A stretch of 64,000 nucleotides of DNA from Orthonyx spaldingii (lineage: Eukaryota > Chordata > Aves > Passeriformes > Orthonychidae). Shown piece after piece: positions 10,801-22,275 of the stretch. The notes beneath the pieces were generated by a model. That model made no database searches. It was not told the DNA's origin and saw nothing but the letters and a program-made list of their open reading frames with translations. The translations under genes and the position numbers were made by a program. Position 1 is the first letter of the stretch, and each line of letters starts with the position of its first letter. Location: the NCBI GenBank assembly GCA_013397795.1, contig VZTJ01003244.1:34745-98744 (forward strand), given 5' to 3'.

Positions 10801-13147
10801 GGTAGTGATGGTTATACAGGTGTGTGTCTGTGTCCCTTTGATCTGCAAGTCACATTGTCAAACACATTTAAACTACAGAGCAGCTTCAGCACAAATGTTG
10901 TGCTCCCTCAGTGTGCCCGTGGTCTCTCTGTGATGCTCAGACAGGTGCCAAGCCAGAATGCCAGAGAAATCAGCACAGGAAAAACGGAGCCTGGAACAAA
11001 ACGTCACAACACATAGAGAAAGTGAAGCTGAAGGGTGAATGACACTACTCAGTCCCTGCCAGGGGCTCTTATTTTTAAAACTTTGTGCTTGAACTGAAGG
11101 GCACATAACAGGAATTACTAAACCCCACTTTTCTTTAATGTAGGCCAGTACAGAGTAATGTATCTAAAGTAATTTCAAAGTGATAAAGAAGAAAGGAATG
11201 AGAACAGAGGTTGGTAGACAGGAGGCTGTGGAAATAAGTGTGTTCAAAGCAAAGCCTTCTTATCCAAATGAAGAGAAATGAGGAAGCAACAGCAAGGAGG
11301 GAAGTGCTGTGCTGTAACCAGATCTACTTTGACTCAGCTTATTTTCTCCATCACTGCAAAGGGGGAGCTGCACCATCAATCACAGTCAGAATGACTTTTT
11401 CCTGTTAAATACTCAACTTGTCAGGCAGGTAACTAAATGCAGAATATGCTTCAGCTGTGTATCTTAGGAAAGAATCCACGTGCTAGGCATCACTTTCACA
11501 ATAAAACAATTAATTGCTCAGGTTCTCATGGCTTCAGATAAAGCTTTGAGGGCGACTTCCCAGCAGCCATTCACTGAGCCCAAATGAGCTGAAACTTAGT
11601 GGAAAAGTGTGAACTTCGTGGGAAGGGGATTTGGTTGAAACAACTCATCTCCAATGACCTCGAACTTCTCCCATTAGAATAAATTAATGCACTAATTAAT
11701 AATGTGCAGAACAGTCCCCGAGCCAGTCTTTGCTGACTAACTTCCATGTAAAACTTTCTTCACGTCCTGGAATGAGAAGTGTGTCATTTTTTGCAGGCAG
11801 CAGGTGCCAGCTGTTGTGAAAGTCCTTTTCTGAGTGATTCATCTGTGCAGCTTGGAACAGGAGCTCTGTGCTGATTGAAGCTGAAGTGGTGAGCTCAGAG
11901 AGGTGGGATTGTTCTGGGAGATCCCTCTGCAGGAAGTAGGAGGGAAAAGAAGGTGTTATAATGCAAATTTTCTTTAGAGTTTTGCAAATCCCTGCTACAG
12001 GGATTTTGCTTTTCAAGGGTTTCTCTTTCACTTGTAGCTCTATTTGTTAAATTCTATGTCTTCAAGCCAGGATTTTTCTATGCAGCAAATCTCAGGCTGA
12101 TTCTTGAATAATAAGAGGATTTCTTATTTCTTCCAGTGAAGATGCAGAACCAATACAAAAGTTACAAACACGTTTTATATATTCAGTGACCAGTATTGTT
12201 TTAGGAAAAATTCCATGGTGGTGAGTTGTCCTTCTTTGATGACATTTGCAAGACTATACATAATGTAGAAAATGCTGATATAGAATTTGGAACCTCTTCA
12301 CAGGGACCTGAAACTCTCCTCTGCAAACTATAACTTCCAGGAACAAATTCAAACTAGACAGGATTTTCAAAAATAGCTTTTAATATTTCCAGTGAGATCA
12401 TAATTTAATAATTCTTCCCCTCAGCACAGTGTACCTCTAAGTGCCTTATATAAAGGAGAAGCTCTGTTCTGTATAATGAAATAGACTATTTTGCCCTCAT
12501 AATAACAGTGAAAACAACATCTAATATCTATTCAAAAGAATCTTCAGGTGTTTCTGGTATCCTGAAAATGTAAGGAAGAAAAAATTTTTACTCCATTCCA
12601 GATGTTCTTTAGGTGCACTAAAAAGCCACTTTCATTTGAGATATATTAAAAGCATCAAGATCATAATTCCTATAATATTTTTCTCCTAGTCTTTCAAGAC
12701 TCTCATAAAATGTCTTACAGGGATTTTCATTTCCACATCCAAAAGTAAACTCACACAAATAGATTCAATTATGTAAAGACTGACTTTCCAGCCAGTTCAC
12801 TTCCTGCTTAGTGAGTGGAGAAAAGTGTGTAACGACTGAATTTTTTTTATTTTTATGAAGTGTATCACCTTAAAAATAAAATATATACCATCAACAACTC
12901 TGCCTTCATTTCCAGTAATACCTCAAAATGGAGGTACTTGCCCTACTGGTCTTCATATTGTGTTTGCAGACATCTTAGAGTGGACATGGCACATAATTTA
13001 TGGTTGATGGGGCCACAGTCAGTCTCATGAAATGAATATAGCTCCAATGCACATGCATCTGTCTTCATCTAAGAATTGTTTGGTTTTAAGGTGCAGGATT
13101 TTATCTGCAACTTGTTCCTTCCTTCTCACCCTGATTTACTAAAAATA
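7801..13147. other. Unique AT-rich non-coding DNA
   Basis: No gene or recognisable repeat in 5.3 kb. One perfect 9-bp-arm inverted repeat (GCTGAGTTT A AAACTCAGC) lies at 10023-10041. Short ORFs at about 9.5-10.4 and 11.7-12.0 kb show no domain I recognise. Confidence 0.5.
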
Positions 13148-13514
13148 TGGGTATAGACCTAATAGCAATACCCAACTCAGACGGGCAAGAGGAAGGTTCT
13201 TTATTTTGACGGCCGGGCTGCTGCGTGGAATAATTTCCAAAGCCGCAGAGCAAAATCACAAAACATTACAAGGTATATATCCACAAAAGATTCAATACAA
13301 ATGCATATTCATAACATTGACACCTCCCATTCCCTGCTTTGTATGGTAATTAAATGCATAGTCATTAAGCATGCGTAGTTAGCTTTTTAAAATGGATTGG
13401 GGGTCATATTTAGAGGAGGGGGTCGTCAAGGGAGGAAGGAATACTCGTCTTCCTCACTGTGACCTCCTCACTCTGTGACCAAACACAATGAGTTTGACCT
13501 TAAATAATTTTTCA
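13148..13514 (-). mobile_element. ERV LTR (minus), probably a 3' LTR
   Basis: Read on minus, the element starts TGAAAAATTATTTAAGG at 13514. It has a TATA-like GGATATATACC (13282-13272) and an AATAAA polyadenylation signal (13205-13200), and ends GGTCTATACCCA at 13148. TG..CA ends, TATA and AATAAA in the right order, and an adjoining polypurine tract all fit a retroviral 3' LTR of 367 bp. I cannot name the family. The matching 5' LTR is not seen within the next few kb to the right, so the provirus is incomplete. This is an old genomic copy with no functional frame. Confidence 0.65.
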
Positions 13515-13515
13515 A

Positions 13516-13534
13516 TCCCTCCCTCTATTCTTTT
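13516..13534 (-). promoter_or_regulatory. Polypurine tract next to LTR
   Basis: The minus strand reads AAAAGAATAGAGGGAGGGA, ending two bases before the TG start of the LTR. In retroviruses this purine run primes plus-strand DNA synthesis and lies directly upstream of the 3' LTR, so its position supports the LTR call and its orientation. Confidence 0.6.
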
Positions 13535-16500
13535 AAATGGATTTATAATTGAAAGATTTGTACCTGTCTGTTCTCCTTTAGATCTCGTTAGGCCTATGCA
13601 CAGCTGAACAAACAGAAACCAACAATCAATCCTTTAATTTCAAAACTTCATCATTCTTTAGTTATTGATTAATAGTTTTAATTAGTTGCAGCTGAGCTTG
13701 CTTCTTTACCTAGTTTCTAACAAAATTAACTCTTTAGCTAAAATTCCATGTTTCAACCCTATTACGAGATATTCACGCTCTGAAGGGCGCTTGAGAGAGG
13801 GAACATCCAAAACTTCTGAACATCTTGTGTTGCCGGTGTATTTGTCAAACCTGGAAGTGAAAAACACTTCTTAAGAATGAACATGGAAAGTCATATCACA
13901 AGAATGTCTTCCCTCCCAACTTTTTGGGTTCAAAATGTAATTGCTTTTTTATTTGCAGGTGCCATTGATGTAGTGGACTGAACATTGTAACAAAAAGGAA
14001 AACATCAATTTTTGCTGTCACCAATGATTTTGAAACGGATGAAATGCATATCTGCCTTGTCTTCTCACTCCATCTCTTTAAATGGAGGAAGGATACAAGT
14101 AAAAGAGAAAGAATTAATTTAAAAATTCCTCTTTCTTTCAAAATCTACGTTATATAATAGATCTGTTTTAAAACTGTGTGAAAGCAAGGGTATAAAACAA
14201 GGGCTCAAATGTCATCTTACTTACCAAACTAAACTAACTTTTGCAAAGAACTTTTATTAGATGGGTTATATTAGAACCTGGACTTCCACATCCTCATGTG
14301 AGCCCAAATTCTGCCATACTTCACAAATTGTAACATTTTTATTACACACGGTGTAATATTGGTGAAAATGAGATCTGAAGCTAATGCAGTACTGGAGATG
14401 AGAAATATGCAACCAGGACATCCAGAACACATTTTCATTGCAGAAAAGGGGTGAAATTCTGCACCAAAGAAAATGGCAGCTAATTATTAATATCAATGCC
14501 ATTTCTTTTCTACATATATAATCTGCCTGTTTCTTTAGTGATTAAAAATGCCCTAATGACAATATAAGATTAGAGGTAATATTTAAAGACATTTTGGTTA
14601 ACTTTTTTCCTTTTTGCATTCTTTTGACCATTTGAAGTGCTTTTTCTCTGCTTTTTCTCTCTCTCTTTTTTTTTTAATCTGAAATATTTGAATATAAAAA
14701 GCATAATGAAAATAATGATTCTGGATTTCTCTAACCCATATTTGTATTTCCCTGTTTGATGAAAAATTCTGTAACAAAGCACAGCATCAGAGAGATGAAA
14801 AAGGATTATTCAAAAGTCCAAACTTGGATTTTAAAGTTCCAGAATGTTCACACTGTAGAAACAATCAGTTTAATAATTTAAGTTAGGAAATTTAATATAC
14901 TTTCCATTTCTGTATTTTCTAGAAGATATACCAAAGACAAAATAAAATGAAAAAGAAAAAAACCCCTCTCATTTAGAGGGTAAGAGAAGAAAAAAGGAAA
15001 AGAACAAGGGAATTTGTGCAGGAATAATTAATGAGAATGCCTAATAGTCTGTACCAATCTAGCACAGTGTATTCATTTAGAGAGGCACAGGGTCAGCTTC
15101 ATTTATATCTGGCTTGCAAAAATGGGTGGAGAATTACCCACAGAAACACAAGTTGATGACATGAGAATGTTCAAGACTTGACTTATGACTGTAAAAAGTA
15201 GTTGCGATCTTATTTCAAAGTGTCTCATCTGTGACACTGATTATAAAACATTTCCACAGGCAGCGTTGTATTTCCATTTTTAAACCCTTCGAAAGATTTT
15301 TCGGGCTCACGTTGATGCTCATCTTTTCTGATCACTCTGCTTTAGATTGCAATCAAGAAAAAAATGAAGATTTCCTTGTGAAAAAAGACCCTGTATAAGG
15401 TACACATGCAAAGGACAATAGCTCTTAAGAGAAATGAATGAGAATCAGACATCATTTGCTGAAGGAGGCTTTTAAAATCTCCACTTAGGACTGTCACCTT
15501 GACAAATTGTGTTCCAAGTTCAGAGATTTTTATGTAGTCAGGTCTCCTATAATGAGACTTCCACAGCCGTTTTAAAGAACTAGAGTAAATTACTCACTTT
15601 TCCCCTTATGAAACACAGTTGGAAAATGGTAATGACTCTTTTGATATGGATTCCATTAACTAAATTCTTATTTTGGTAAAAAAATTATTATTCCAATTGC
15701 TAATTATGTCTTTTTCAGCTTTTTTTTTGTGGCTATACTCACTGCACATATTTAGCTTCAATTTTCCTGTTGTAAGTGCCAAAGTTAATATTTCAGGATT
15801 ACATTAACTGCAAGTGTTTCATATTTACATTAAAGGCACACCTTATGCACAATTTTAGCCTTTTTTGTTAGAATAGTACACACCCTCTGGGGAGCACTTA
15901 GCTGCTTCTTACTGACTGCTGCGTAATGAACCAGGTTTTTGACAACCTGGTTGGTGACCTATTAGGAAATTTCTTTACCTTGATTTTGATGGTAACCAAA
16001 ACTGATATTTTGTTTCCTTCTCTGCTTCAGGGTATTTCTTTTAACGCATTTAATACAGTTGAGGGAAGTCAGGAGATCAATTGTTTGAAGAACCTTGGTT
16101 ATTACAAAGATGAATGAAAGTGTGGGATTGTTGTGTAAAGTTCATAATTTATAAAACATGTATTTGTGTGTATTTAATAAAATTTATATGTTAGAAGAAG
16201 CTTTTATGATCTTCACAGACTTTGAAGGACGTGCTTGGCACTGCCTGAGATAAGGATTAAGGTGGCCTAGGTCTTATTACACAGAATTTACGTGAGTTAA
16301 ACAGCAGTTTCCTGGGAGCTGAAGCAATCAACAAAAAAGCTGGATAAGAAACACTCTGCTACTGCTGGGGGAATAAAGGGAGATCTGTGGTGGTTTTTCC
16401 CTCTGGATTCAGGTCCAAGGCTGACAATATCCTATTAAAAACCACTGCACCTGCTTTGGCACTGGGAATCAGCATCACTTGCGTACACAGGAGAGGGAGG

Positions 16501-16782
16501 TATGTTATAATATCCATTTATTTTAGATGATGATGATGATGTAGTTGCAATATATTCAAAAATTTATTTTTAAAAGACAAAATTGCTGACTTCTGAAAAC
16601 AGTGATTTTGAAATTTTCCCCTGTATGTGCTGTTTCTGAGCCAGGCGCGGCACCACGCTACCTTCTACCAGAAGGGAAAAATCACCAGTTACACAACAAA
16701 GAATGTAGCAGGAAAAAGAGCATTAAGTCTGTGTTAATTTTTGTCAGAAGGATGAATTAACCAAAGGCCTCCTGGCCAGTAG
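13535..16782. other. Unassigned non-coding DNA; left part may be proviral
   Basis: The first few hundred bases right of the polypurine tract should be the 3' internal part of the provirus. They contain stops in all minus frames and no env- or pol-like motif I can see. The rest is AT-rich unique DNA. A hairpin AACCAGGTT TTTGAC AACCTGGTT lies at 15929-15952. Confidence 0.4.
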
Positions 16783-16836
16783 CATTGGACTTTATCATCT
16801 TGGAGGTCTTTTCCAGCCTTAATGATTCTGTGATTT
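16783..16836 (+). mobile_element. CR1 LINE 3'-end fragment
   Basis: ATTGGACTTTATCATCTTGG, then AGGTCTTTTCCAGCCTTAAT and GATTCTGTGATT, match the CR1 3' terminus. Only ~54 bp are present. Confidence 0.9.
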
Positions 16837-19800
16837 CTTTGCCTTCTCCTCACATCTCTTTATTAAATACACTGTTCTTCCTTTCCTAAGCACCTTCACT
16901 GCAGCTTCCAACTAATCACTTACATAAACTTCTTCACTTCCTTGTCTCCTGCTTCACATGTAAAACACATCTTGAGAAAAATTGCCTTCAGACCCTCTTT
17001 AATCTTTTTATAAGTGGTACCATGAGGACGGACATGTCATCACATGAGTTACAGGAAGAGGGGTGCCACTAAACTTAATACAATAATGTGTTGAAATGAA
17101 ACTTCAGTATGTTGCTCTCTTACAACTTATCCCATGTAACTTTTCAGCAGAATTTTTTTGTAGCCATACACTACTTCCATGCTTTTTTTTCCCAAATGTC
17201 ATACCCCTGTTATAATTTCAGTGGTTCTATTAAATTGCTTTGGCTTAGCAACCAACCTGAAATATGAAAAGTAGAGTCAGAAAATATAACTTTATGTGAT
17301 TTGATAGCTCATTAAAAGTTAACATAATTTGCAACTATAAAAGTAAGGACCATTCAGGAAAAACATTTTTAAGGAACCATACAAGGAAAGAACAGAGCTG
17401 GAGTTGCTGAAGGAGAGATTTTTTTTGTCCCACAGTGGTGTAATTCAAGATTTATACAAAATTCAGTTAAAAACATGGTTAAAAATCACTATGATAAGTT
17501 ATGAATATTTATGTACTCAAGAAAAAACACAAATCAAGTATATTTATGAAAACAATGAGCTGAATAATTGTAATTCCTTCCAAAATAAATAAGTGCATTG
17601 TCTCTTTCTTAAAAAGGAAAAAAAAAACAAAGATGGAAAAGGGAGAAACCCTAGAGTGACTAGTTCCTATGAAAGCATCTGACAAAAACACTTTCTAAAA
17701 TAATGGGACACTACATGGGACATAAATAATACTTGACCCAGAAAACTGTGGTGAGCGAGATTATGAGTAAACCCCTGCACTGAGTTTTCCCTTTGACTGT
17801 TCTGAGAGCAGAAATTGTTACTTACTTTGTATTTCTGACTGCATTATTAGTGGAATAAACATATTTTCTCAAGCTTTCCTAAGTGTTCAGGTAGTCTTCG
17901 TTTCTTATTTTCTTCTCTCAGTTGAAAAGCACACCAGCACCTCCACACACCTTTAACTGGACTGTATTTAGTTTTTGTAAATGATCCTGCAAACCATAAT
18001 AGCAACAATGTTTCTAGTGACCAACTGTAGAACTGAGATACACCAACTGTATTGGCAATGTAGTACATTCAAGTAATCCAAAAAGCTAGGACACTTAGCT
18101 CAAACTGTGATAACAATATTGAAGATTTCCCAGAATTGAGAAAATGTAGTTAAAAAGTAGTTAAAGTAGTGACTAAAGCCATTGTGAATAGTGTTTGTCA
18201 AGTGTAGAAGCACATCAGTGTTAGTTTGTGCATTTTAAAGGAACAGCCACACATTAAAAGAAAGATCCAACAGTGCAGCATGGCTTTAATAACCCTACAA
18301 GACTTTAATAACCCAACAGAGAGATATGGAATCAGTACCTCTGCCCTGTGAGAAACTCATTCCACAGTGCTGCCAATTAAACCTCTGACCAAACCAGCCC
18401 TTTAGGAGAACTTTTGTTCTTTGGTGTAGTCTCAAGATCAGTTTCCTTCTAGAAAAATAACTGGAAAAATGAACAAACATTAAGGGCATCCAAACCAAAT
18501 CCCAAAGCACCACTCTGGGGAGTTCTCAGCATATTCCTCCTCTCCAGAGAGTATTCAAAGAAATTCTGGTCCCAGGTATCTCCAGATGCTGCACATAGCT
18601 GGCAACTCTGGGCTGACTTGGAAAGTTTATGCCTAATCTTGCCTGACATTAACATTTTTACATCTCCTGAGTTGCTAGAAAAACAAGATTACACTGAACA
18701 TTTGTTACCTGGAGTCAATGAGGATATTACTTGGTCACACAAGGGCAAATCCTCTCATTTCAATGCTAACAAGGAAATGGATTAAGGTCTTTATCTTCAC
18801 AGAGTGAAACACAAATATTTAATTCTGGTTTTCATGTTATCCTCTCACATGCGTGGCTTTCTGAGATCAGTCACCACGATAAAAATAAAAAGGATGTACT
18901 CAAGAATGGGAATAAATATTCAGGTTGCTTCATGAATATGGACATCAGTGGCAAGAAGTAGACATCAAAAGCCTCACAAGATTTTCTGTCTTTAATAATT
19001 TAATTCTACAGCAAAGTCAGTCAGTGGTTGGAAAACAGCAGGTTCAAATGCTGTAGACTGAGCAAAGGAAAAATGTCTGCTACTATTTTGCTTGACACCA
19101 AACACAAATTTTGCAGTGGAAATCAAGTTTACAGATGGTTTTACACGTTTACAGGGTTTCCATGAGAAGAGGAGTCCCAACTTTCCACACGGATAGATTT
19201 TTCTAAATATTCTTCAATATTTCAATAAATCTTTAGGTGCTACAAAACTTTCCTGTATATGATCTTCATTTATTGACTTTTCCTTTAAGTCAGAAAGTTG
19301 ACTTTGCAAAAAATATAGAAGCCTACAGTAACTGATGATACCTAAGACAGAGGTAAAATGTCACATCAGTTATAAATGGCCAACTGGTGTGCTGTGCGAA
19401 GCAGTGACAACGTGTGCCAAGTGTATCTGCTGGACATTCTCAGTTTGAGAACACTGTCTAATCTGGAAATGCTAATTCCTGTGTTTGTGTATTAAAGACC
19501 ATTCTCTCTCACATAGTAAAAGGAAGTCCAGCTCTACAACATCCATAGAAAAGGTAAAAAATAACCTTGAGACCTGTTCAGTTAATACTGAGGACTTCAG
19601 AATGAAGAAGTTAATTATGTTCTGAAAAGTGCTACTTCCATGTGGGACGTAAAAAAGGAACAGAAGGAAACAGATTATGAAGGCATCACTAGAACTCTCT
19701 TATGAATTACAGTAGAATTTTAACTACGGTAAAAATTCAATTGATACAAGTAAGAATTGGTCAAAATACCCATAAATTTAGAATTCTTTCTGTTTCCTAA

Positions 19801-19841
19801 CCTGAGAGACAACATGACAATTCAAGAAACCAGCAAGATCT
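16837..19841. other. Unique AT-rich non-coding DNA
   Basis: No gene or repeat was recognised. A small near-duplication of CTTTAATAACCC occurs around 18280-18315. Confidence 0.55.
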
Positions 19842-19886
19842 TTGCCCAGAGAAGTTGTGGCTGCATCAACCCTGGAAGTGTTCAAT
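19842..19886 (+). mobile_element. CR1 LINE internal fragment (~45 bp)
   Basis: TGCCCAGAGAAGTTGTGGC followed by a CATCAACCCTGGAAGTGTTCA block matches the conserved region ~100-150 bp upstream of the CR1 3' end. The 3' terminus itself is not recognisable downstream, so the copy is badly decayed. Confidence 0.75.
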
Positions 19887-21785
19887 TTAAATCTTATTTA
19901 AATCGATAAATTATATTGATTGCAATGATAGACAGTATGAAATGTAGCATGGGATTTCCCAGGTAAGCATTTGCCCTCAACTATATCAGATGAAAGATAC
20001 TGTAAACCAAGTGCTGAATGAGTACAGCAACTTCACTGTAATATTAATTGCAGGTACAGATAACCACAGATGAAGTGCTGCTACCATATTAATTAGATAG
20101 ATAATCATGATCTCCAACAAGACTTTCAGGTATGGAAATATAAACTTGGACTCGGAAATAACTGTGAAAAAGCAATTTCCCTCTTTTATGATTATTTCCA
20201 ATTCTGTACCTACTGTGGCCACATTTCGTAATTTTGCTGTCATTTGCAGTGGTTTTTGTAATTTGTTACAGCTATCCCACAGATTAGTCCATCACCCCAT
20301 ATGATATTTTTAGTGCACACAGAACTATGGTAGCTAAGCAACAAAAAAATTGAGGAAGTTGAGGACTGGATGTTGTCTCAAAATGACCATAATCTGTACT
20401 TAACGGGTGTTTGAAATGGACCCTGCTCATTAAATTGAACCAGATTTCCTCTGGGTGACAAAAGTGTCCTCATGCAGCTGGTGGGCTTGTGTTAAAAATG
20501 TTGCAGCTTTATCTTTCGGAAGTGGAGCTAAATGTTCTTTCCACACCGTGCCTGTCCCTCTGCACAGTCTCTGGTTCACTTTCACCTCCCTGGGAGATGA
20601 AGCTTCCACGGAGGGGATGATGTAGGGCACCCTGGGTCTCAAGCCTTGCATTCCACCCTGAGGGAGCTGCCTCCAGCAAACAGTAAATTAAATATTAAAG
20701 AACTGTTTTTAGCAATGATGATCATCAATCTCTAGTAATAGAAAAAGTGATCTTGCATTATCTCAGCCAGTGGAACTTATTATAACAAATTATGTAAATA
20801 TGTCAGGGTTAAGTCCTGCTTAAGAGGAAGAAAAAGGGCTTAAATCTCTTTCAGCCCTAAATATCTAGCAATAGCGTGTAAATCTAGACTGAATTTTTAT
20901 ATTAATCTTAAAGCTTGATCTGAATCAAGTACTTAGAATTATATATTTTACTTATTTGAAAGATTGGACTTATTTTTTTTTTCCATGCCATAAAAAAAAT
21001 ACTTTTTCTACAAACTAACCATCAGGCTGTTTTGGAGAGTTTATAAGAACTCTGTCTCTAGGTACAAATTACAAATACAAATAATTCAGATTTTTTGGGA
21101 GAAATCTATATGAAATTCATGACCAAAGACTGAAAATCCTGGCTAAAGATAACCATGCTGCTTGTAGTCCATATGCCAACTATACCATCAGTTTATGCAT
21201 TACACTTTCACCCTGGATGGCAAATAATCTCATGTTTATGAGATTTGCTGGTCATGAAACTGCCTTAAAAGCATTTTCCATTTTCTTCAATTTTAGCTAC
21301 TTCTGACATCCACTAAAATCCCTATTAATTTTGTTATTGACAGAAATATTGCCTATAATTTATTTGATAGAAAAATAATGAAAAAATCTTTTTATTCCTT
21401 ATTCTATATGTGTACATTTAAAGACCAGCAATATTTATTTATAGCTTGACAAAGAAGAGTACTTAGCAAAGTAGATGTGGATTACTAGAAAATGACACTA
21501 TATAATGTAACAGGAGCTTTCAGATAATAGTTGTTGTCAGATGCTTTTCTACTTTGGCCACTCATAAAAAGTATCTTTTAGAGAACTGAGAAATTCTTGA
21601 GCTGTATTATCTATTCCTGTTTTTTTAAAACACAATCAAAATGTCTCAAAAATTGTTGAAGGCTTCACTTTCAATAATTCTCTATTACCATGCCAAGCTA
21701 ATACACATTTTAATTTTTATTTTATCACTGAGGTGTTTTTTCATTTCAATCACATATTTAACCACTACCTATATGAGACTGGTTA
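19887..21785. other. Unique non-coding DNA with one exon-like island
   Basis: Mostly AT-rich unique sequence. The stretch 20430-20690 is visibly richer in GC and holds a 73-codon open frame on minus; it is treated as a separate finding because no product can be named. Confidence 0.5.
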
Positions 21786-21951
21786 ACTGACTTTAGGTTG
21801 GATATCAGGAAAGGTTCTTCCCCCAGAGGGTGCTGGGCACTGCCCAGGCTCCCCAGGGAATTGTCCCGACCCCGAGGCTGCCAGAGCTCCAGGAGTGTTT
21901 GGGCACCGCTGCCAGGGATGCACAGGGGGGGATTGCTGGGGAGTCTGTGCA
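21786..21951 (+). mobile_element. CR1 LINE fragment, part 1 (interrupted by LTR)
   Basis: GGTTGGATATCAGGAAAGG, TTCTTCCCCCAGAGGGTGCT and CCCAGGCTCCCCAGGGAATT are successive CR1 ORF2 C-terminal/3' blocks in plus orientation. The CR1 is interrupted at TGTGCA (21946-21951) by a solo LTR and continues at 22207. Confidence 0.88.
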
Positions 21952-22206
21952 TGTGACAGCACAGATTCTTTCCCATGGGAATTTTTCCCTTCTTCTACTA
22001 AAATTTACTAAGTATCAGATAAGTTCCATGTTACTGAGAGTGGCTTTTGGAAACTGGACCAAATCAGTCCTGGGGGGTGGATGATTGTTAGCCATCTGAA
22101 TAGCCCTCTTGCGTGTATATAAATCTGTTACTAATTAAATACATTCATTCGGCATTCTCTCAAGATTTGTGTGTCCCTTCGCTCTGCTATCGGTTCAACA
22201 GCTACA
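21952..22206 (+). mobile_element. 255-bp solo LTR with 6-bp TSD, nested in CR1
   Basis: The element begins TGTGACAGCACAG and ends CAACAGCTACA, and is flanked by perfect 6-bp direct repeats TGTGCA (21946-21951, 22207-22212). It carries a TATA box TATATAAA (22116-22123) and an ATTAAA polyadenylation signal (22134-22139). TG..CA ends, a 6-bp duplication and a TATA/poly(A) pair identify a solo LTR left by recombination of a provirus. The very short TATA-to-poly(A) spacing suggests a short R region, as in alpharetrovirus-like LTRs. Its first 14 bases match those of the LTR at 51424-51663. No coding sequence remains. Confidence 0.88.
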
Positions 22207-22275
22207 TGTGCAGGGACAGGAGCTGGACTGGATGGTCCCTGTGCATCCCTTCCAGCTCAGGATATTCTGTGATTG
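22207..22275 (+). mobile_element. CR1 LINE fragment, part 2 (3' end)
   Basis: After the LTR, GGAGCTGGACTGGATGGTCC, CCCTTCCAGCTCAGGATATT and CTGTGATTG complete the CR1 3' end started at 21786. The two parts belong to one older copy. Confidence 0.9.

Noticed and set aside
16640..16660. GAGCCAGGCGCGGCACCACG resembling a primate Alu start
   Set aside because: Only a few bases match and the rest of the window is avian in repeat content.
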